Below, in pieces: positions 13,501 to 25,440 of a stretch of 64,000 nucleotides of DNA. Numbering within the stretch: position 1 is the stretch's first letter; each line of letters starts with the position of its first letter. Source of the DNA: Heterobilharzia americana (taxonomy: Eukaryota > Platyhelminthes > Trematoda > Strigeidida > Schistosomatidae); NCBI GenBank assembly GCA_944470555.2, contig OX104134.1, forward strand, positions 8,597,248 to 8,661,247, written 5' to 3'. The notes under the pieces were generated by a model. That model saw nothing but the letters and a program-made list of their open reading frames with translations, was not told where the DNA came from and did not search any database. The translations under genes were made by a program, and so were the position numbers.

Positions 13501-16500
13501 TTGGAAGAATGCTCTTCATAAAAGGTACTTGAGATATTTTTTATTGATTACTGGTCAGTTGTTGCTGACTGATTGATATCGATCACAGAATCAATAGTGA
13601 TTACTACAGTGAAGCTGTAGGACACTGGGATGCATAGTGCTTAGTCACAGATTTTAGAATTGTCTAACATACAGTCAGACTTGATCCCGATTTCATATCT
13701 TTTAGCTATAAATAACTCATATTTGCTGTAGGAAAAGAGATTCTTTGTAGTTTTTTCCGACTTAGTTCATAGAAAATCATTTGTTTTTCCACCATCTACA
13801 ATCATTTTACTAAGTAGCCATAGATCTTATTTGTTGATATTTTTCGGTGCAAACAAATAGTTCATAGGTAATTCACTTATCTACTATAATCTTGGTTGAT
13901 CAGCGCCATTATTCGCACTGAGAAAATAATTTGAGTTGGGAGAAAACACCTGTTAGGGTTTGATTTACGCACAAAAGCGATTAGGCTGATAAATAACCAA
14001 TGGCGTCAGTTATTTGCAACTGAAATTTCGAGTACGAGAACGCGTTTATTTGAAATTTTTCTTTCTTTATGTTTGCTTATAGTGCCTATAATTAAGCATA
14101 ATGTACTGGGTCATGATTGAAGGTGAGATGGAAATCCGGCTGCGGTCCAGATTTCCATCTCACCTTCAATCATGACCCAGTACAAATAATAGTCTGCCAA
14201 ACTACGGCTATCTTAGATAGTCAAATCATAAGCATAATGTGTTAGATTTTCCAGAAAGGAATGTGCATGAATATCAAAAGCATGGAATGCTGGTGTCATC
14301 CTGATATACATTTATCTCATACTCGTAATAGTTTCCAACTATCTATCAACACTACCTATATTTCATGACATTTGATTCTATCTAGCGAGGAGCATTACGG
14401 TGGTGTATTTTTCGTCAGAAAAGGTGTTCTATAAGTGCTCCGTTCTACTTAAAACTTTATACTCAGCCAGCAAGCCATGTCTCAGCGTACAATGAGTTAT
14501 CACGTGAATTTTGCATGCCCTTCAGTGATGTCAGATGGTTTGGTTTAGTTTTGTCATAAACATGCTTATAAAAGATGTTTTTTCTTCAGTGCACGTGTAC
14601 AACTTGAGCACTGTGATAGAATGTAATCCCATATTTGATTTCTTTATTTGACATAGATAACTAGATAAATATATATTAACGAAACTGTTTCACTGTGTGC
14701 TATATCAAATGAATAAGCCTAGTATGGAATTTCTCTCTTCTCATCTGACCACAAGTATTGACCTTGTGACAGAAGTTTGTGTATTGGACCCAGAGTGCAA
14801 AGATGACATAGTCTTGTTGGGCTAGTACTGTAACAAGATGCTTAGTCTTCTGCTTTTCATGAGTGATAATTTGAGAATGTCTAAAATAAGTTTCTTACCA
14901 CCCAAATGCAAGTTATCGCTTCAGGACCAGGTTGGGTTGATACCTTGACTACTAGTAGGGAAGAAAGTAGTGTAAAGTATAGACCACATCACTTACGTGA
15001 GAAGTCTCACTAGCCCTTGGCAGATCAGCAACCGTTAAATTTTTGCATGGATACAAAAGACGTGTTGAGCTTCTGTCAACTTATACCAACTCTGGTGCCG
15101 CCCAGATATCCTAGTAAGATTCAAATCTAATGCACATCGGTTTGTTCTGTTCTGCTCGATGGATAAAAAACATACCCATTAAAGAACAAAAGTAAACAAC
15201 GCATTCACTGAGCTTAACCATCGTTTGTTTTATAGCACTTCCCGCATTTCTTGCAAGCACCACGTAAGTAGTGAGGTTAGGCCTAGATTTCTGGGTAAAA
15301 GATGTGGAACAGTTTATAGATTTTCAAACCAAACTGAGATTCGGTCTTTCGAGGTTAGTCAGTTGATGAGTATCTAAAGCCTTATTAACTAGTGTTTTCG
15401 GGATATGTGCTATGGAAGTTTCGCCATTATATGCCGTGATACACATTCTCATCTCAGGTGCAGTTAGGTAGGAAAAATGTTTAGAGTAGATTAACTAAGA
15501 CGTGTGGACACTCCATTATTCCATGAAGCCTCTCAACCTTGGTGTGATCTATATGGGGAGAAGTGGGCTACCAGGTTGAAATGTATGAAACAGATGCAAA
15601 GTATGGTTTAAGACTCTAGATGATGTTGCTAAGAATCGATCACAGGGATGTAGATGGGTTCAAGCTCTATCCTTATGTAAGTCCATGTGTCACATTTCGT
15701 CATTCGTTCCATCTACCCTTCTTTTCTCCAGTGTCTTTCTCTGATTTCTTATGACATAGTTTCCAAACACTTGTCTTTCTTATTATTGTATTGTATCTCA
15801 GTGTCGTCTGCATTACAAGCAACAAAATGAAGATGATTACGAACTAATGAAGGGTGATGAACTAGATTGGAGTTGAATTGCTTCATATTCAGTGAGGAAA
15901 TTAAGATTAATACCAGTTGTTCCATCAATACTTATACTGCGTGATGATTGGTGATGAAATGAAAAGTCGGACCGCGGTCGGCTCGAACCAGAGACCACTA
16001 TATTTCAATATTTGTCTGATATTGGTGATATATACCTGTTAATTTGAGTAATTTGTCTCGACATAATATGATTAAATTTTTTGGTTGGTTATTCCATCTA
16101 ACCCACCATCCCTCAAATCTATCCATCTTTCAATACTGTATTAGAAAAGAACTATACGGCATTATCTTAGTAACGCGAAACACGTGTTAATTTAAAGCAC
16201 AATCATCTGGAAATAATACAATAAAGTAAACTAAGTAGTGGTTCAGATAAAATCCCGACCAAAGACTGTTGAGTAACTTAAACGTTTGGCAACCGAAGTA
16301 AGGCAAAAAAAGGCGTTAACTTGTTTATGGAATCTAATTAAGCAAGGCTAAGACAAAGTTCGCACTTAGTAATGGTCTAGCTTTTCAATCACTTACTGTC
16401 ATTCCGTTCCATGCTAACTGGCTACAGCGAATTTCTGATACTTTGGAAAACTTGGTGATTATTTCAAATGGATGCCAAGTTTGAACAGCTCGTGAAGTTC

Positions 16501-19500
16501 CGGTTGGAATTTATATTATTGTCAGAACACAACGCATTTCTGCTTTTGAGCTCTAGTGTGAAATGAAACGATTAAACTAGCTGAAATTTGATACATCACC
16601 GTGCCTTCCACAACAGTCAGTGTCGTTCAGTGCACGTTCACTGTGTCTTCTAGAACCAACATTAATAGACTGGTGAATTCGGGAACTGCTGACGCCAATT
16701 CAACCTTTCCGATAACATGAAATTTTATAGCTTATATCAAGAGCCAATAACATACATTACCGGTCTTTTAATACTTGATTATATAGGTAGGTATAAAGTC
16801 TTAGATGTGGAATCCAGGACACACATCTAGTCCTATTTGGGATTCATCAGCTTGATGTACATACACTCCAGTGAGTGATGTTGTTCCCACTAAGACTCGA
16901 ACCCTGTGTGCATCGCTTCAAACGCCGAAGAACTATGCACTAGGCCACTGGGGCAGTGACAGCCACCGTTAGTGCAACGACTATCACTTGCTTTCGTTTG
17001 ATACTTGTGATTTCCCGTTGCTATACAAGGTCGAATTATTCGATCTCTATTGGCTGTTGGGATCCTGTGCCGATGTCTTGATACCACTGGACATTCACAT
17101 TGTTTTATTTATGAAGGTTGATAATTCTGTGAAACTCAAAGTGAAAATCGTTGTTAAATCCATATTCAATATGCTAATTATTCTGAAAAAACACTAAACC
17201 AATGACGTTAATTACTTTTAAGGAATCATTGGTCGATTGTAGGTCTAAGATTACATGAAATGAAATAGACATATTGCCTTTGTTAGTAAAACACCTTAAC
17301 CATACTTACTTTCCAACTTTTAACTAGACTGCTCATAACAGTCTCGAAATAGGGGTTCTGTTCAGTTGTTATGCCTATCATCTAAAAAATGAAAAGAAGC
17401 AATGATTATGTGAAGGACATCTCAATAGTTTAGATTCATAATATATCTATTTTTTACCTTTGAACATAGTATGTGTAATCAACGATGGTAATGATAGAAT
17501 CCTTAGCAATCAGATAGCGCCACATATTCTCTTAACAGTAAGATTAGAGAGATCAACCTTGGGCCTTTAAATCACTAACGAATATCTAGCAAAAGACACG
17601 GCTAGTAGGTTGTAGCAAAACCGCTAAGTGGATATCTATTGTTGATTTGAATCAAACCACATTTTAACCTGTCAGGTTTCCAAGGCCACCAACTTTATTG
17701 CTTAGTGCCAGGAAGCATAAAGTTTATTATTAATATTAAAGTGAACCTCTTTGGAAGCGCTGATCTAGTAGTGGTTTTAGGAATCTCAGTCTGTGTTATA
17801 ATACGAAATTTCAACTGTCGTACATAGAAAAAATAATATTGTTATGTACACTACAGCAATAGGTTCTGATGAAATAGCTGTTATTTTGGTACCTGTGAAC
17901 AAATATGTCTTGTGGTATACATGGAATCTGTTTAAGGTTAATTGTCAGGAGAAGAAACTGCTGGTCAGGACTACCTAGCAGGTGACTTCACTATGAGTAA
18001 CCAAACGCACAGTACCAACCAACAGTATGTTTTGAATAAAGACAGTATTTTGAATAGCATCTGGGCAGGGGTTTCATTGATAACATAAATGATGAAATCA
18101 TTATAACATAGGAATAATAAAAGGTAGTAAATTTTGATCATGATCCTTGAAATAATAGACAATATCTGATCATTATTCAACCTAGATGTGTCACATACAT
18201 TTTTTTGCCCAGTTCACCTACTTTTGTACCTTAGGTGTGTCATCAGCTCCCATGGAAAAGGAACCCTTGAATACCATGTGATTTATGTGTGTGGAAGGTG
18301 AGTACGAGGTTTCGGCAAGCTTTGCTGTACAATATATTTGAGGTGGCGATAAACGGGCACACTTCTCAGGCAGCTACATTATTCTCTTCTGATAAAAGAA
18401 AACTTCTGGAAGTTTAAACAACGTAATGATAAGACGAAGATTATCTGAAACATGTTATGTATCAGCGCTATACATTTCGAACAATCTGATCACATATGGA
18501 CTTGTCGAAGTATTTATGTGAAAATTTACGAAAAGGATCAATGAAGTTAATAGGAAACATAGGAATAAGAATGGAGAGAAGAAAAAAACGTTACTCTTGG
18601 TATGAAAATTAAAATCAATACCACCAAGGTAGGTCCAACCTGAGTACAAATTGTTTTTGTATACATAAAAGGGGTTTAAATTTACAAATGGCAAAAGCTT
18701 CAATAAATTTAAGCACTCTGCTCTGACCACTTTTATGTAGTAATGTATAGTGCTTATACATCACACGTTTCAGATAATCTTCGTCTTCTCATTACGCTGT
18801 TTAAATTTATCAAAGGGACCAGCTGCTTTAAACTTCTGAAAGTGTTTTGAAAAATTCTTTTACTTCTTATGCGGATTTTATAACACCTGTAGAAGTACAG
18901 CATTTATCTGCACCCTAGTTATTTGTAATATACGGATTTAATAACCTATTTCGTGTTATAAAGCAAATATCTACAATCTAAACAATTAAAAAGGTCATGA
19001 TGAAAACCTTTTACTTTTATCATTCACGGAAATTTCGTTGTCAGTCATTTATTATCTATTAATGTTCCTCAAATTTTTGTTGTATACCACTTTCTATATA
19101 CACCGCAATAAGTTATTTTCTTCACTTAGGCTATTCTGACTTCTGATCAGAAAACATTCCGTAGACTTTGATCCTTTTTTAATGTACCTACATGGATAAA
19201 TTTAGGAGAATAAATTCGTCAAATGCTTCCTCTGTAGATTTCTTTTGCACCTCTAATCTAAAAAGATTTATTAGTTTAAAATTCTGCTCGAGTGATGATT
19301 AAAGGTAAAATGAAAACCTGAGGCGCCGCAGGATTTTAACTAATGGCCTCTGAATGACAGTGTAATACCAGCCAACCTAATGGGAGTTGATGTTGGTCAG
19401 ATATCAAATTCATTTCAATCTCCGAGGGTTTCAGTCAGCTGTCGCGAGATTTTTTGAGCAGTAACCAGTGGTTCAACTACTGCTATAACTCAGAATTTTT

Positions 19501-22500
19501 GTCTCACCTTTATTCATCACCCCACATATCAGTAATACCGGTCTGAGGAGCCATGGGCATCTCGTCAGCAACATGTTAATTTCAGAAATACTGCTTAATT
19601 TATGCCTCTTAGTTCATCAGCAGAATGATAGTCAAATGCAGCTATGAAGACTTTTCTTATCGATCTCGCATTGTTGCAGATATACTTACATAAAACTGGC
19701 AATGGATAGTGGCTAGCAGTGGAATCCACAATGCGCGTTTCGTCCTACTTGGGACTCGTCAGCTGGATGTACCTGCCTCCCAGTAAATGACATTGTTCCC
19801 ACTGGGAATCGAACTTGGGACGGATCGCTTCAAACATCCTACTGTCATCTATTAGATCACCAAGTTACGATAGCCACTTTTTGTGCTACGAGTATAGTTT
19901 TAATGTTGTTGCTTGTATTACAAACTTGTATACAAACAACAACACTGACACCTGCGTAATCTTTCCAAAATAAATGTTAGAAAGAAAATGATCTAGGTTT
20001 CTGTTTCATATGTAATTCAAAGGATCACAATCTCTGACTGGTCTATGATAAATTTTTATTGGTAAATACTCAAAAAATTGTAGTCAAATGGATTTTTTTT
20101 GATGATTATGAATTTTACTGATTGCTTTTGATACCTCTGTGCTTATTGCTTGTAAATGTGTTGAGACGTACCAACTGTACAACCAATATTTTGTATTTGT
20201 TTTTGGTTGAAAAGTTGGAACTTCAGTAGGCTTTTTGATTTCTGACTGACATATCTGCAAATCTTCTATGAATGCATTCTATCAGTTAACTTGATTAAGG
20301 AACTCTACATATTTTTCTAGTCCACCTAGATTACTCTGATGTAAAATTTGTCGATAATTCAGGCAATCACAAAAATGTGAAGTACCAAAAAAATGCGTTT
20401 ACGTACAAATCTGTCGTTGGATGACACTAAAAGTACAAATAAGACGATTCCTAACAACAGCCATACAGTTAGCACCTTCTATCGCTTTCATATTTATTGC
20501 TGTTCTCAGTAGTCCTTATATCTCTCAAGCAAGTTTCAAAAATATATCAGTCTACTAGGGATTTTTGAAGCAAGTTGCGTTTTGCGATTACTTTCATTCT
20601 AGTTAAAAATAACAAGTTAAGTTATTCGTGACTTACTTGAGGACCTGTAAAATATCTGAAGTGATTCCACAGATCATGGATATCGGCATTAAACAGCAGA
20701 TTGACATCAAGAATGATAACCTGAAACAAATGAATTGTTCATTACGCTTTGCATCATACACTTAATGTTCATATAAAAATCGTGCAGCTAACAAAAGCCA
20801 ACTTCTAATCATCTTTGAAGTGGGTTTATTTTTAGCCAACTTATAATTGAGGAAATGCACCTACTCTCGATATTCTATTCTAGGCACGTATTCCTCCATG
20901 TACAGTCGAAGTGCTGACATTAAATTTCTGTCAATACTTGACCGAATTCTCTAATGTTCATAGGTGTTTATTAGAAGACAAATAAACAGTGACTTACCGT
21001 TTCTGACCTAAAATAAATAACTTCGACTAAAAAATGGATGTGTAATAAGGCCGAAACCAAATTTATGGGCAAACTCATTAGAAGAGCCTTGTCTCTGTAG
21101 TATTTTTTTCTTCAGATCCCTCAGTTACCATTTATAGTAGGCAAATTAATTGACGGGGCTATAAACCTGTACAGATTCAAATTGTTTGGAGATGTATTAT
21201 CTATATGTAATTATCATGTACTAAATGCACAGAGATAGAGAAGCAATCTATTAAATATGCAATCAGTGGTCTCAAACGTACTGTAAGCTGTCTGAGTACA
21301 ATGAGACAGAATAAATCGATCGATGAAGACTTCGAGTAATATGAATCAAAATCTACCAGTGCAATGCAGCTGAAACTGCTCTGTATCTTTGCCAAAGTTT
21401 TCAATATCAAAAAGCCTAGGTTATGCAGTCTTCATGGCTGTCTTCATGCTAATAAAGTAATTTGATATTGGCCTACATTGGTTCATGGCCTTGACCATAG
21501 TAGCGCTAATGAATTGGTTTTGAGTAAGTCACAACTTCATCCCGAGAATTTGATCATGTCCTCTTAGTATTAATCAAGCAATGGCTACGTGCAAACGAAT
21601 TTTCTAACAACAGTTATGAGTTACCTTATTTCATGTCGTTGTTAAAAGATTTAGAGTCTGAATACTACGAGATTAAGAGTGAAAATATTTCCAATCTTTC
21701 GATGATTCGTTCTATGAGGTTTAATCTATTACTTAGTGTAATCAACCAATTTACGAAGAAGTAAGAGTCAATCGCTGAAGCTTGTCAAAACTACTTTGAC
21801 TTCTGCTACTATCCAACAATTACAAACTCCAGGCTGAAGTGAAGCCTCTACTTAGAGCCGGAGCAGATTCAGAAAAATTAAATACTGAATGATCGTTAGT
21901 TAGTTAGACTAATCCAATTGTACTCCAGTTATTCTAACGGTATATATGTTCCAGAAAACGGATTATTCACTTTGTGAATATGCTGCACCATAATAACTGT
22001 TAGATTTTAAGTGTATAAATACATAATTTTTCACTGGGTCATAGCAAGCATAAAATTAAGTTATTGCACCCTTAAATTTGTGACGTATTCACTTCGGGAA
22101 TTGTACCTACTGGTTCATCGAGCTGTTACGCTTAATGCATTGATTTATTTATCATTAGGTATTAAATGGAACACAAAGCGTATCTGCATAAACACCACTT
22201 ACAAAATTAAAATAGTTTAAAGAATTTACATACCTGAGTTTCCTGAAGCAAGTAACGTGTCTTAATTTGTATATTTCACTGTACTGTTCCCCCCTATATT
22301 TCATTAGTGTTACATTAAGTATATTATATTGTGATGTGGAATGCAAAAGTCATTTCTCCTGTTCAAGAATTGTGAGCTATTGAATCACGATATTACCATT
22401 TAGTTAATAATTTTTCTAAGCTATCCACACAATAAGTATGTTAATCATTATTTACCCCTAAAAAACTAAGTGTGCGAACTTAAGAGCTTGGTAGATATCA

Positions 22501-25440
22501 TTGGCGTCTGATGATGTAAGTATCTGTCAGGTGGTTAAAGTTATTTGACAAGGGGCTCTGGACTTTGTTTTAGTGGTTGATGGCATTTTATTCAGTAATA
22601 AACATCTAGAACTTTAGTGGGAACGATTCTTTCCTATGGGTCTGAGCTCATGCGATAAGGTGGTGCAGTTAGAGAAGTTCCCAATGAGTGGTTCCAGCCA
22701 CACCTAATCTTTGTAGGACCATATTAGATACAATGACTGGTCACTGAACAGTAGCCAATTTCATGTTTCTAGTTCGTAAGTGATAAGTGAATTCTACCGA
22801 TCACATTTACAATGTGGTCACAAAACTACAAGACTCACCCTATTGGTTCTTTTTGATTGTTGTTATCCGGTTGTAGTCAGTCGATAGAATATCAGAGAAT
22901 TGTAATCATATAGAGTACATACAACCATAACAAAGTGATATTTATGAATACTGTTTTCTGTCCAACAAGTGTTTTCATAGCCGTGGAAATCTATATTTGT
23001 TCGGTGTCACAGGTTGAAGACACCATCTATAGTGTTAGTAACTGGAGTTTCAGTAGGATTTTCTTTCACTAAGTCCAACTTCTGAGGTAAAATTTGCACT
23101 ACCATGCAACTAATGAGAATCGGTTAGTAAATGACAAATGAAGTCCATCTTAGCACACTCCATACGCAGGCAGTACATTAAACATAAATATTATAGAAAA
23201 TCTGTAGATCCTCAATTTTGTTCACCTTCATTTCTCGCATTCACATATTAGGAAAACCTCAAAACTTGCTTGGTTTCGTATCGACAGTCTTATATATTGC
23301 GGTCTAGATAACCTGCCGTGTTAAATGATGACTAAATAAGTGTTTTACATTTGAGACTGGATCAGTGCAAAAGAACTTTTTAAAAATTTCTCTATCTCAT
23401 TATAATTTGTCGATGAGTTATGGATTATTTTGCTATAACATTACCTTTGAAGTTTTTTAAAGCAATCATCTAGCTCAACTATACCTGTTTGACATATTCA
23501 GGTAGAATTTCTGGTAGCAGTAGCTTAATGCAAGATTTAATACCTGCAGGATTTTGTGATGTAATCCAGTCTATTCTACTCTGGAAAAGAGAAATGAGAT
23601 TTTAATGACATAACAAGCAGGAATTATGTATTGTCTGAAATAAAAAAAGACACTTATTATTCGCTTTCCAAGTTTTATTCGAGGTGTCACAAATTACATC
23701 AGGTATAAGTTTAAGAATGTGACCTGTATCTCACTTAAAGGCTATTTACTAGTCTAATTAGTAGTCCAAAGTGCTGGCTGAAGTCTGTCAATTAGATGCT
23801 CATCGTGATCACTAAGATGAAGGACACCAAACCATGGTACGTTTAGTTAATTGTTAAGTATTAGAAGTCACCAATATCATTCTCTAAATCTTCAGACTGA
23901 GCTATTCCATGGGCAAAACCTCTGATTTCTACACATCTCTAAATTACGCCAACACACGAGAGATAAATGAAACTAGTTGATTTTCTAGTGTCAACGAAAT
24001 TTTATGAAATCTTTAATACTCTCGGAGTTGTGTCTGAAAGTGACCGAAATACAAGTACACCAAATTAAAATTATCCTGCCTCACTTTCCCGAGTTATTGT
24101 AAGCTATAATTACTTGAGAGAACAAAAGGTGTGGTGGCTTCCAGGGACTCGTTGCCTTATTTACTTCAATGATTTTCCCAAGCTTCATGTATGCTTCAGT
24201 GATTCCCAACAATTTTGTACACAAGCAACATTTTTCTTAATTTTTGTCGTACCTAACTGATCCTCATTCTTTCTGCTGAACGTTGTGTTAACCAGGTAAA
24301 CACAAAAATGGAAATGAGTCGCGTTCTTATCTAAATTTTGTTTGAAAGAGCGACAGTGGTTAACCCAAATGCCTGTAGTTTAATTAAGGTCGGCATTTAC
24401 TTTCTTTCCACAAATGACATTGAAAGATAACTAAAAAACTGTAAACATTTGCTTTGATTCCAAACTTGTTGCTTCATGTAGATAAATTAAAAATAGTCAT
24501 TACCAGTTTTAAATTAGTGAACTATAGTCTTTAGGGAAGCCTGAGATTCTATTTCACTGATTTCTAGAACTGAACTATTGACCCTTTGTTGGCATATGGG
24601 CTCTTAATAGGGAAATTTGATTATGATTTTAGATTACACGATGATATTGCTTAGTACTGACTAACAGCGAAAGCTTGAATGAACATCCCGTTCTAGTTTG
24701 GTAATGTCAACTGGATGTAACTGCGTTTCAGTAACGATCGGTGTACACAGCGCGACAATAAATAGCTTGAAAAGTAACTTCACGACAGTCAAAGTGATGG
24801 ATTTCGGGGTAGAGTTGCAAGCGAGCACATGAACATGGAGGCATATCCTAGTGATGAGTTCAGTATTTCAGTACTAGACACAGATATATGCAAATGTTTT
24901 AACTGGTACTGTCATCGGTAACACTCATCAGTACAGCATATCCAAATCTTTGGATAAAATCATACCTCTGCACTTCACAGTATTTAGTTTCCAAGTGCGT
25001 ATATGTAAAGTGGAATTTCTGCTGAGAGGTGTACATTAATTTGAGTTTAATAACTCAAAACAAAAATTCACATCAAAATGAAATAGTAATGATAATAATA
25101 GTATATTTAAACAATAAAACCACTTACCAAATATCGTTCATATTCATAAAACTGGTATTTTACATTTTTCAGTTGCCAAGTTTTTCAATCTTTGAAATTT
25201 TGCTCTCATGTATTTATCAATGAGAAAATGAAAAGTAATTAAACCATTGAACTTCAAAGCCTTTACATCTGGACACTGGAATTTTCCATCCATTAATCGT
25301 TTGCATAAGTCGGCTAAGCAACATCTGGTGTATTGACAGCGAAAGCGTTTTTGGTGATACATAATAGATTTAATCAAAACTTCAATATTGTTCAGGCCTT
25401 TCTCTCCATCGATCACTGAGACAATGTGAATTTTGTTATT
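7334..25440 (-). CDS. LARGE-like glycosyltransferase, copy 1 (six-exon core, partial)
   Basis: Gene model on the minus strand joining six exons: 25128-25440, 23485-23580, 20637-20720, 17310-17381, 11995-12126 and 7334-7598. Each has an AG acceptor and a GT donor (mostly GTAAGT-like), and the joined translation follows the GT8 domain of LARGE xylosyl/glucuronyltransferases in order: an IHIVSVIDG start, an IDWI segment, VIILDVN at the DxD position, the NTGVALL motif, an AEQDV segment, and DWNIQLS followed by KIVHMNH. LARGE proteins are type II Golgi membrane enzymes that build matriglycan on dystroglycan; that role is family knowledge, not shown here. Exon order and phases (0 at four internal junctions, 1 at the last) support one gene. 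Odd points: DVN instead of DxD, and a single-base frame break near the end of exon 25128-25440. The second catalytic domain is not convincingly found and probably lies left of the window. Confidence 0.75.
8822..8910. repeat. Perfect 43-bp palindrome, head-to-head Penelope-like termini
   Basis: Arms 8822-8864 and 8868-8910 are perfect complements with a 3-base spacer. The arm (TTTCGAGCATAAATTATTGC) recurs at both ends of the Penelope-like element at 51.4-52.9 kb. The preceding 80 bases (8740-8821) also match that element's outer terminal sequence. It looks like two element ends joined with no body. Confidence 0.8.
9815..11154 (+). pseudogene. Penelope-like retroelement remnant, RT plus GIY-YIG region
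   Basis: Read across frames, the order is LFTNVP-like motif (about 9845), GIPIMNLKELLL, a DGV..GSALGP-like RT block (about 10010-10045), an RYMADTF block in the place of the RT catalytic YxDD, the FPDVLMTRNKDGS/YRK thumb segment, then HLKFKGDVASDIL and a CIYKLDRFYETSCMGC segment matching the GIY-YIG endonuclease end. These are typical of Penelope-like elements. Stops and frameshifts occur throughout (e.g. about 9895, 10005, 10105), the catalytic Asp pair is altered and the GIY-YIG motif is degraded, so it is dead. Confidence 0.75.
11995..12126 (-). CDS. LARGE-like copy 1 exon: NTG motif
   Basis: A 132-bp exon (44 codons) with acceptor ...TTTCATAAG and donor CAA|GTGAGT. The translation starts GYGYNTGVALLDLTKLR and ends YLTNAEQ. 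This matches the LARGE GRGFNTGVILL...LRLDRL...LADQ block, the nucleotide-sugar-binding NTG region of GT8 enzymes. Joins in phase 0 to 7334-7598. Confidence 0.83.
12450..14100. other. No gene recognised
   Basis: AT-rich intron-like sequence between LARGE-like exons 11995-12126 and 17310-17381; no repeat family was recognised here. Confidence 0.4.
14103..14225. repeat. Perfect 34-bp palindrome plus family tail (element A)
   Basis: Arms 14103-14136 and 14150-14183 are perfect complements around a 13-base GC-rich spacer. The arm contains ATGATTGAAGGTGAGATGG. The downstream tail TCTGCCAAACTACGGCTATC matches the tail of the 6.1-kb element. This is the same family with the tRNA-like core deleted. 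Confidence 0.75.
14605..14750. repeat. Degenerate Penelope-like terminal repeat pair
   Basis: Left part (CTTGAGCACTGTGATAGAATG, then TTTGATTTCTTTATTTGACAT) matches the outer terminal sequence at 8740-8800 and 51355-51400. An inverted relative (CACTGTGTGCTATATCAAAT) follows within 100 bases. The inner palindrome has decayed. Confidence 0.5.
15945..15998 (-). repeat. Truncated element A copy
   Basis: One arm (GATGATTGGTGATGAAATG) and the adjoining GC block with a B-box complement (GGCTCGAACCAGAGACC) are present; the other half is missing. Confidence 0.5.
16803..17005 (-). repeat. tRNA-derived SINE with broken hammerhead motif
   Basis: Minus strand: a tRNA-like part with B box GGGTTCGAGTC and an A-box-like TGGCCTAGTG, followed by a hammerhead-like segment at 16806-16860. 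The segment keeps CTGATGA and the stem II CCCAAATAGG, but the essential GAAA is TAGA, so cleavage is not expected. Matches the schistosome Sm-alpha pattern. Confidence 0.75.
17310..17381 (-). CDS. LARGE-like copy 1 exon: segment after DxD
   Basis: A 72-bp exon (24 codons) with acceptor TTTTTTAG and donor GTAAGTATG. The translation begins MIGITTEQNPYF and ends LVKSWK, occupying the place of LARGE LGLVENQSDWY...LWKNH. Similarity is weaker than in neighbouring exons, but length, phase and position fit. Confidence 0.68.
19290..19540. repeat. Diverged element A copy
   Basis: Left arm GTGATGATTAAAGGTAAAATG and right arm TCTCACCTTTATTCATCAC are inverted relatives of the 6.1- and 14.1-kb arms, here about 190 bases apart with degenerate internal sequence. 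Confidence 0.5.
19695..19905 (-). repeat. tRNA-derived SINE with hammerhead motif
   Basis: Minus strand: a tRNA-like part with B box AGTTCGATTCC, then a hammerhead motif at 19720-19774. It has CTGACGA, stem II GTCCCAAGTAGGAC, GAAA, and stem I strands CCAG / GTGG. The cleavage triplet position reads ATT instead of GTC. Flanking GGAATCCAC and GGTACATCCAG blocks are those of Sm-alpha repeats. Confidence 0.8.
20637..20720 (-). CDS. LARGE-like copy 1 exon: DxD position (DVN)
   Basis: An 84-bp exon, 28 codons, with acceptor TTTCAG (just right of 20720) and donor GTAAGT at 20631-20636. It encodes VIILDVNLLFNADIHDLWNH and ends FTGPQ, matching the LARGE segment VIVLDTDITFATDIAELW. The second aspartate of the metal-binding DxD motif is Asn here. 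Confidence 0.82.
20725..23480. other. No gene recognised
   Basis: AT-rich intron-like sequence between LARGE-like exons; small open frames only. Confidence 0.4.
23485..23580 (-). CDS. LARGE-like copy 1 exon: IDWI segment
   Basis: A 96-bp exon of exactly 32 codons, acceptor CCAG at 23581-23584 and donor GTAT at 23481-23484. The translation SRIDWITSQNPAGIKS followed by LLLPEILPEYVKQ aligns with the LARGE stretch VSWIPNKHYSGIYG...KLVL...LP that immediately precedes the DxD segment. Its phase-0 ends fit the next exon. Confidence 0.78.
25128..25440 (-). CDS. LARGE-like copy 1 exon: start of GT8 domain
   Basis: Acceptor ...aacattAG at 25441-25442 and donor GTAAGTGG at 25121-25127. The translation opens with NNKIHIVSVIDGEKG and continues with a VLIKSIMYH segment and LITFHFLID, matching the beginning of the LARGE GT8 domain (IHVAIV... 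VKSVLFH... FHLIAD). An extra segment of about 30 residues with several cysteines sits between the two blocks. Near the 3' end the frame meets a TGA, while the other frame gives YEYERYL leading straight into the donor and joining the next exon in phase. This implies a one-base insertion at a TTTT run around 25145-25150. Confidence 0.72.
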
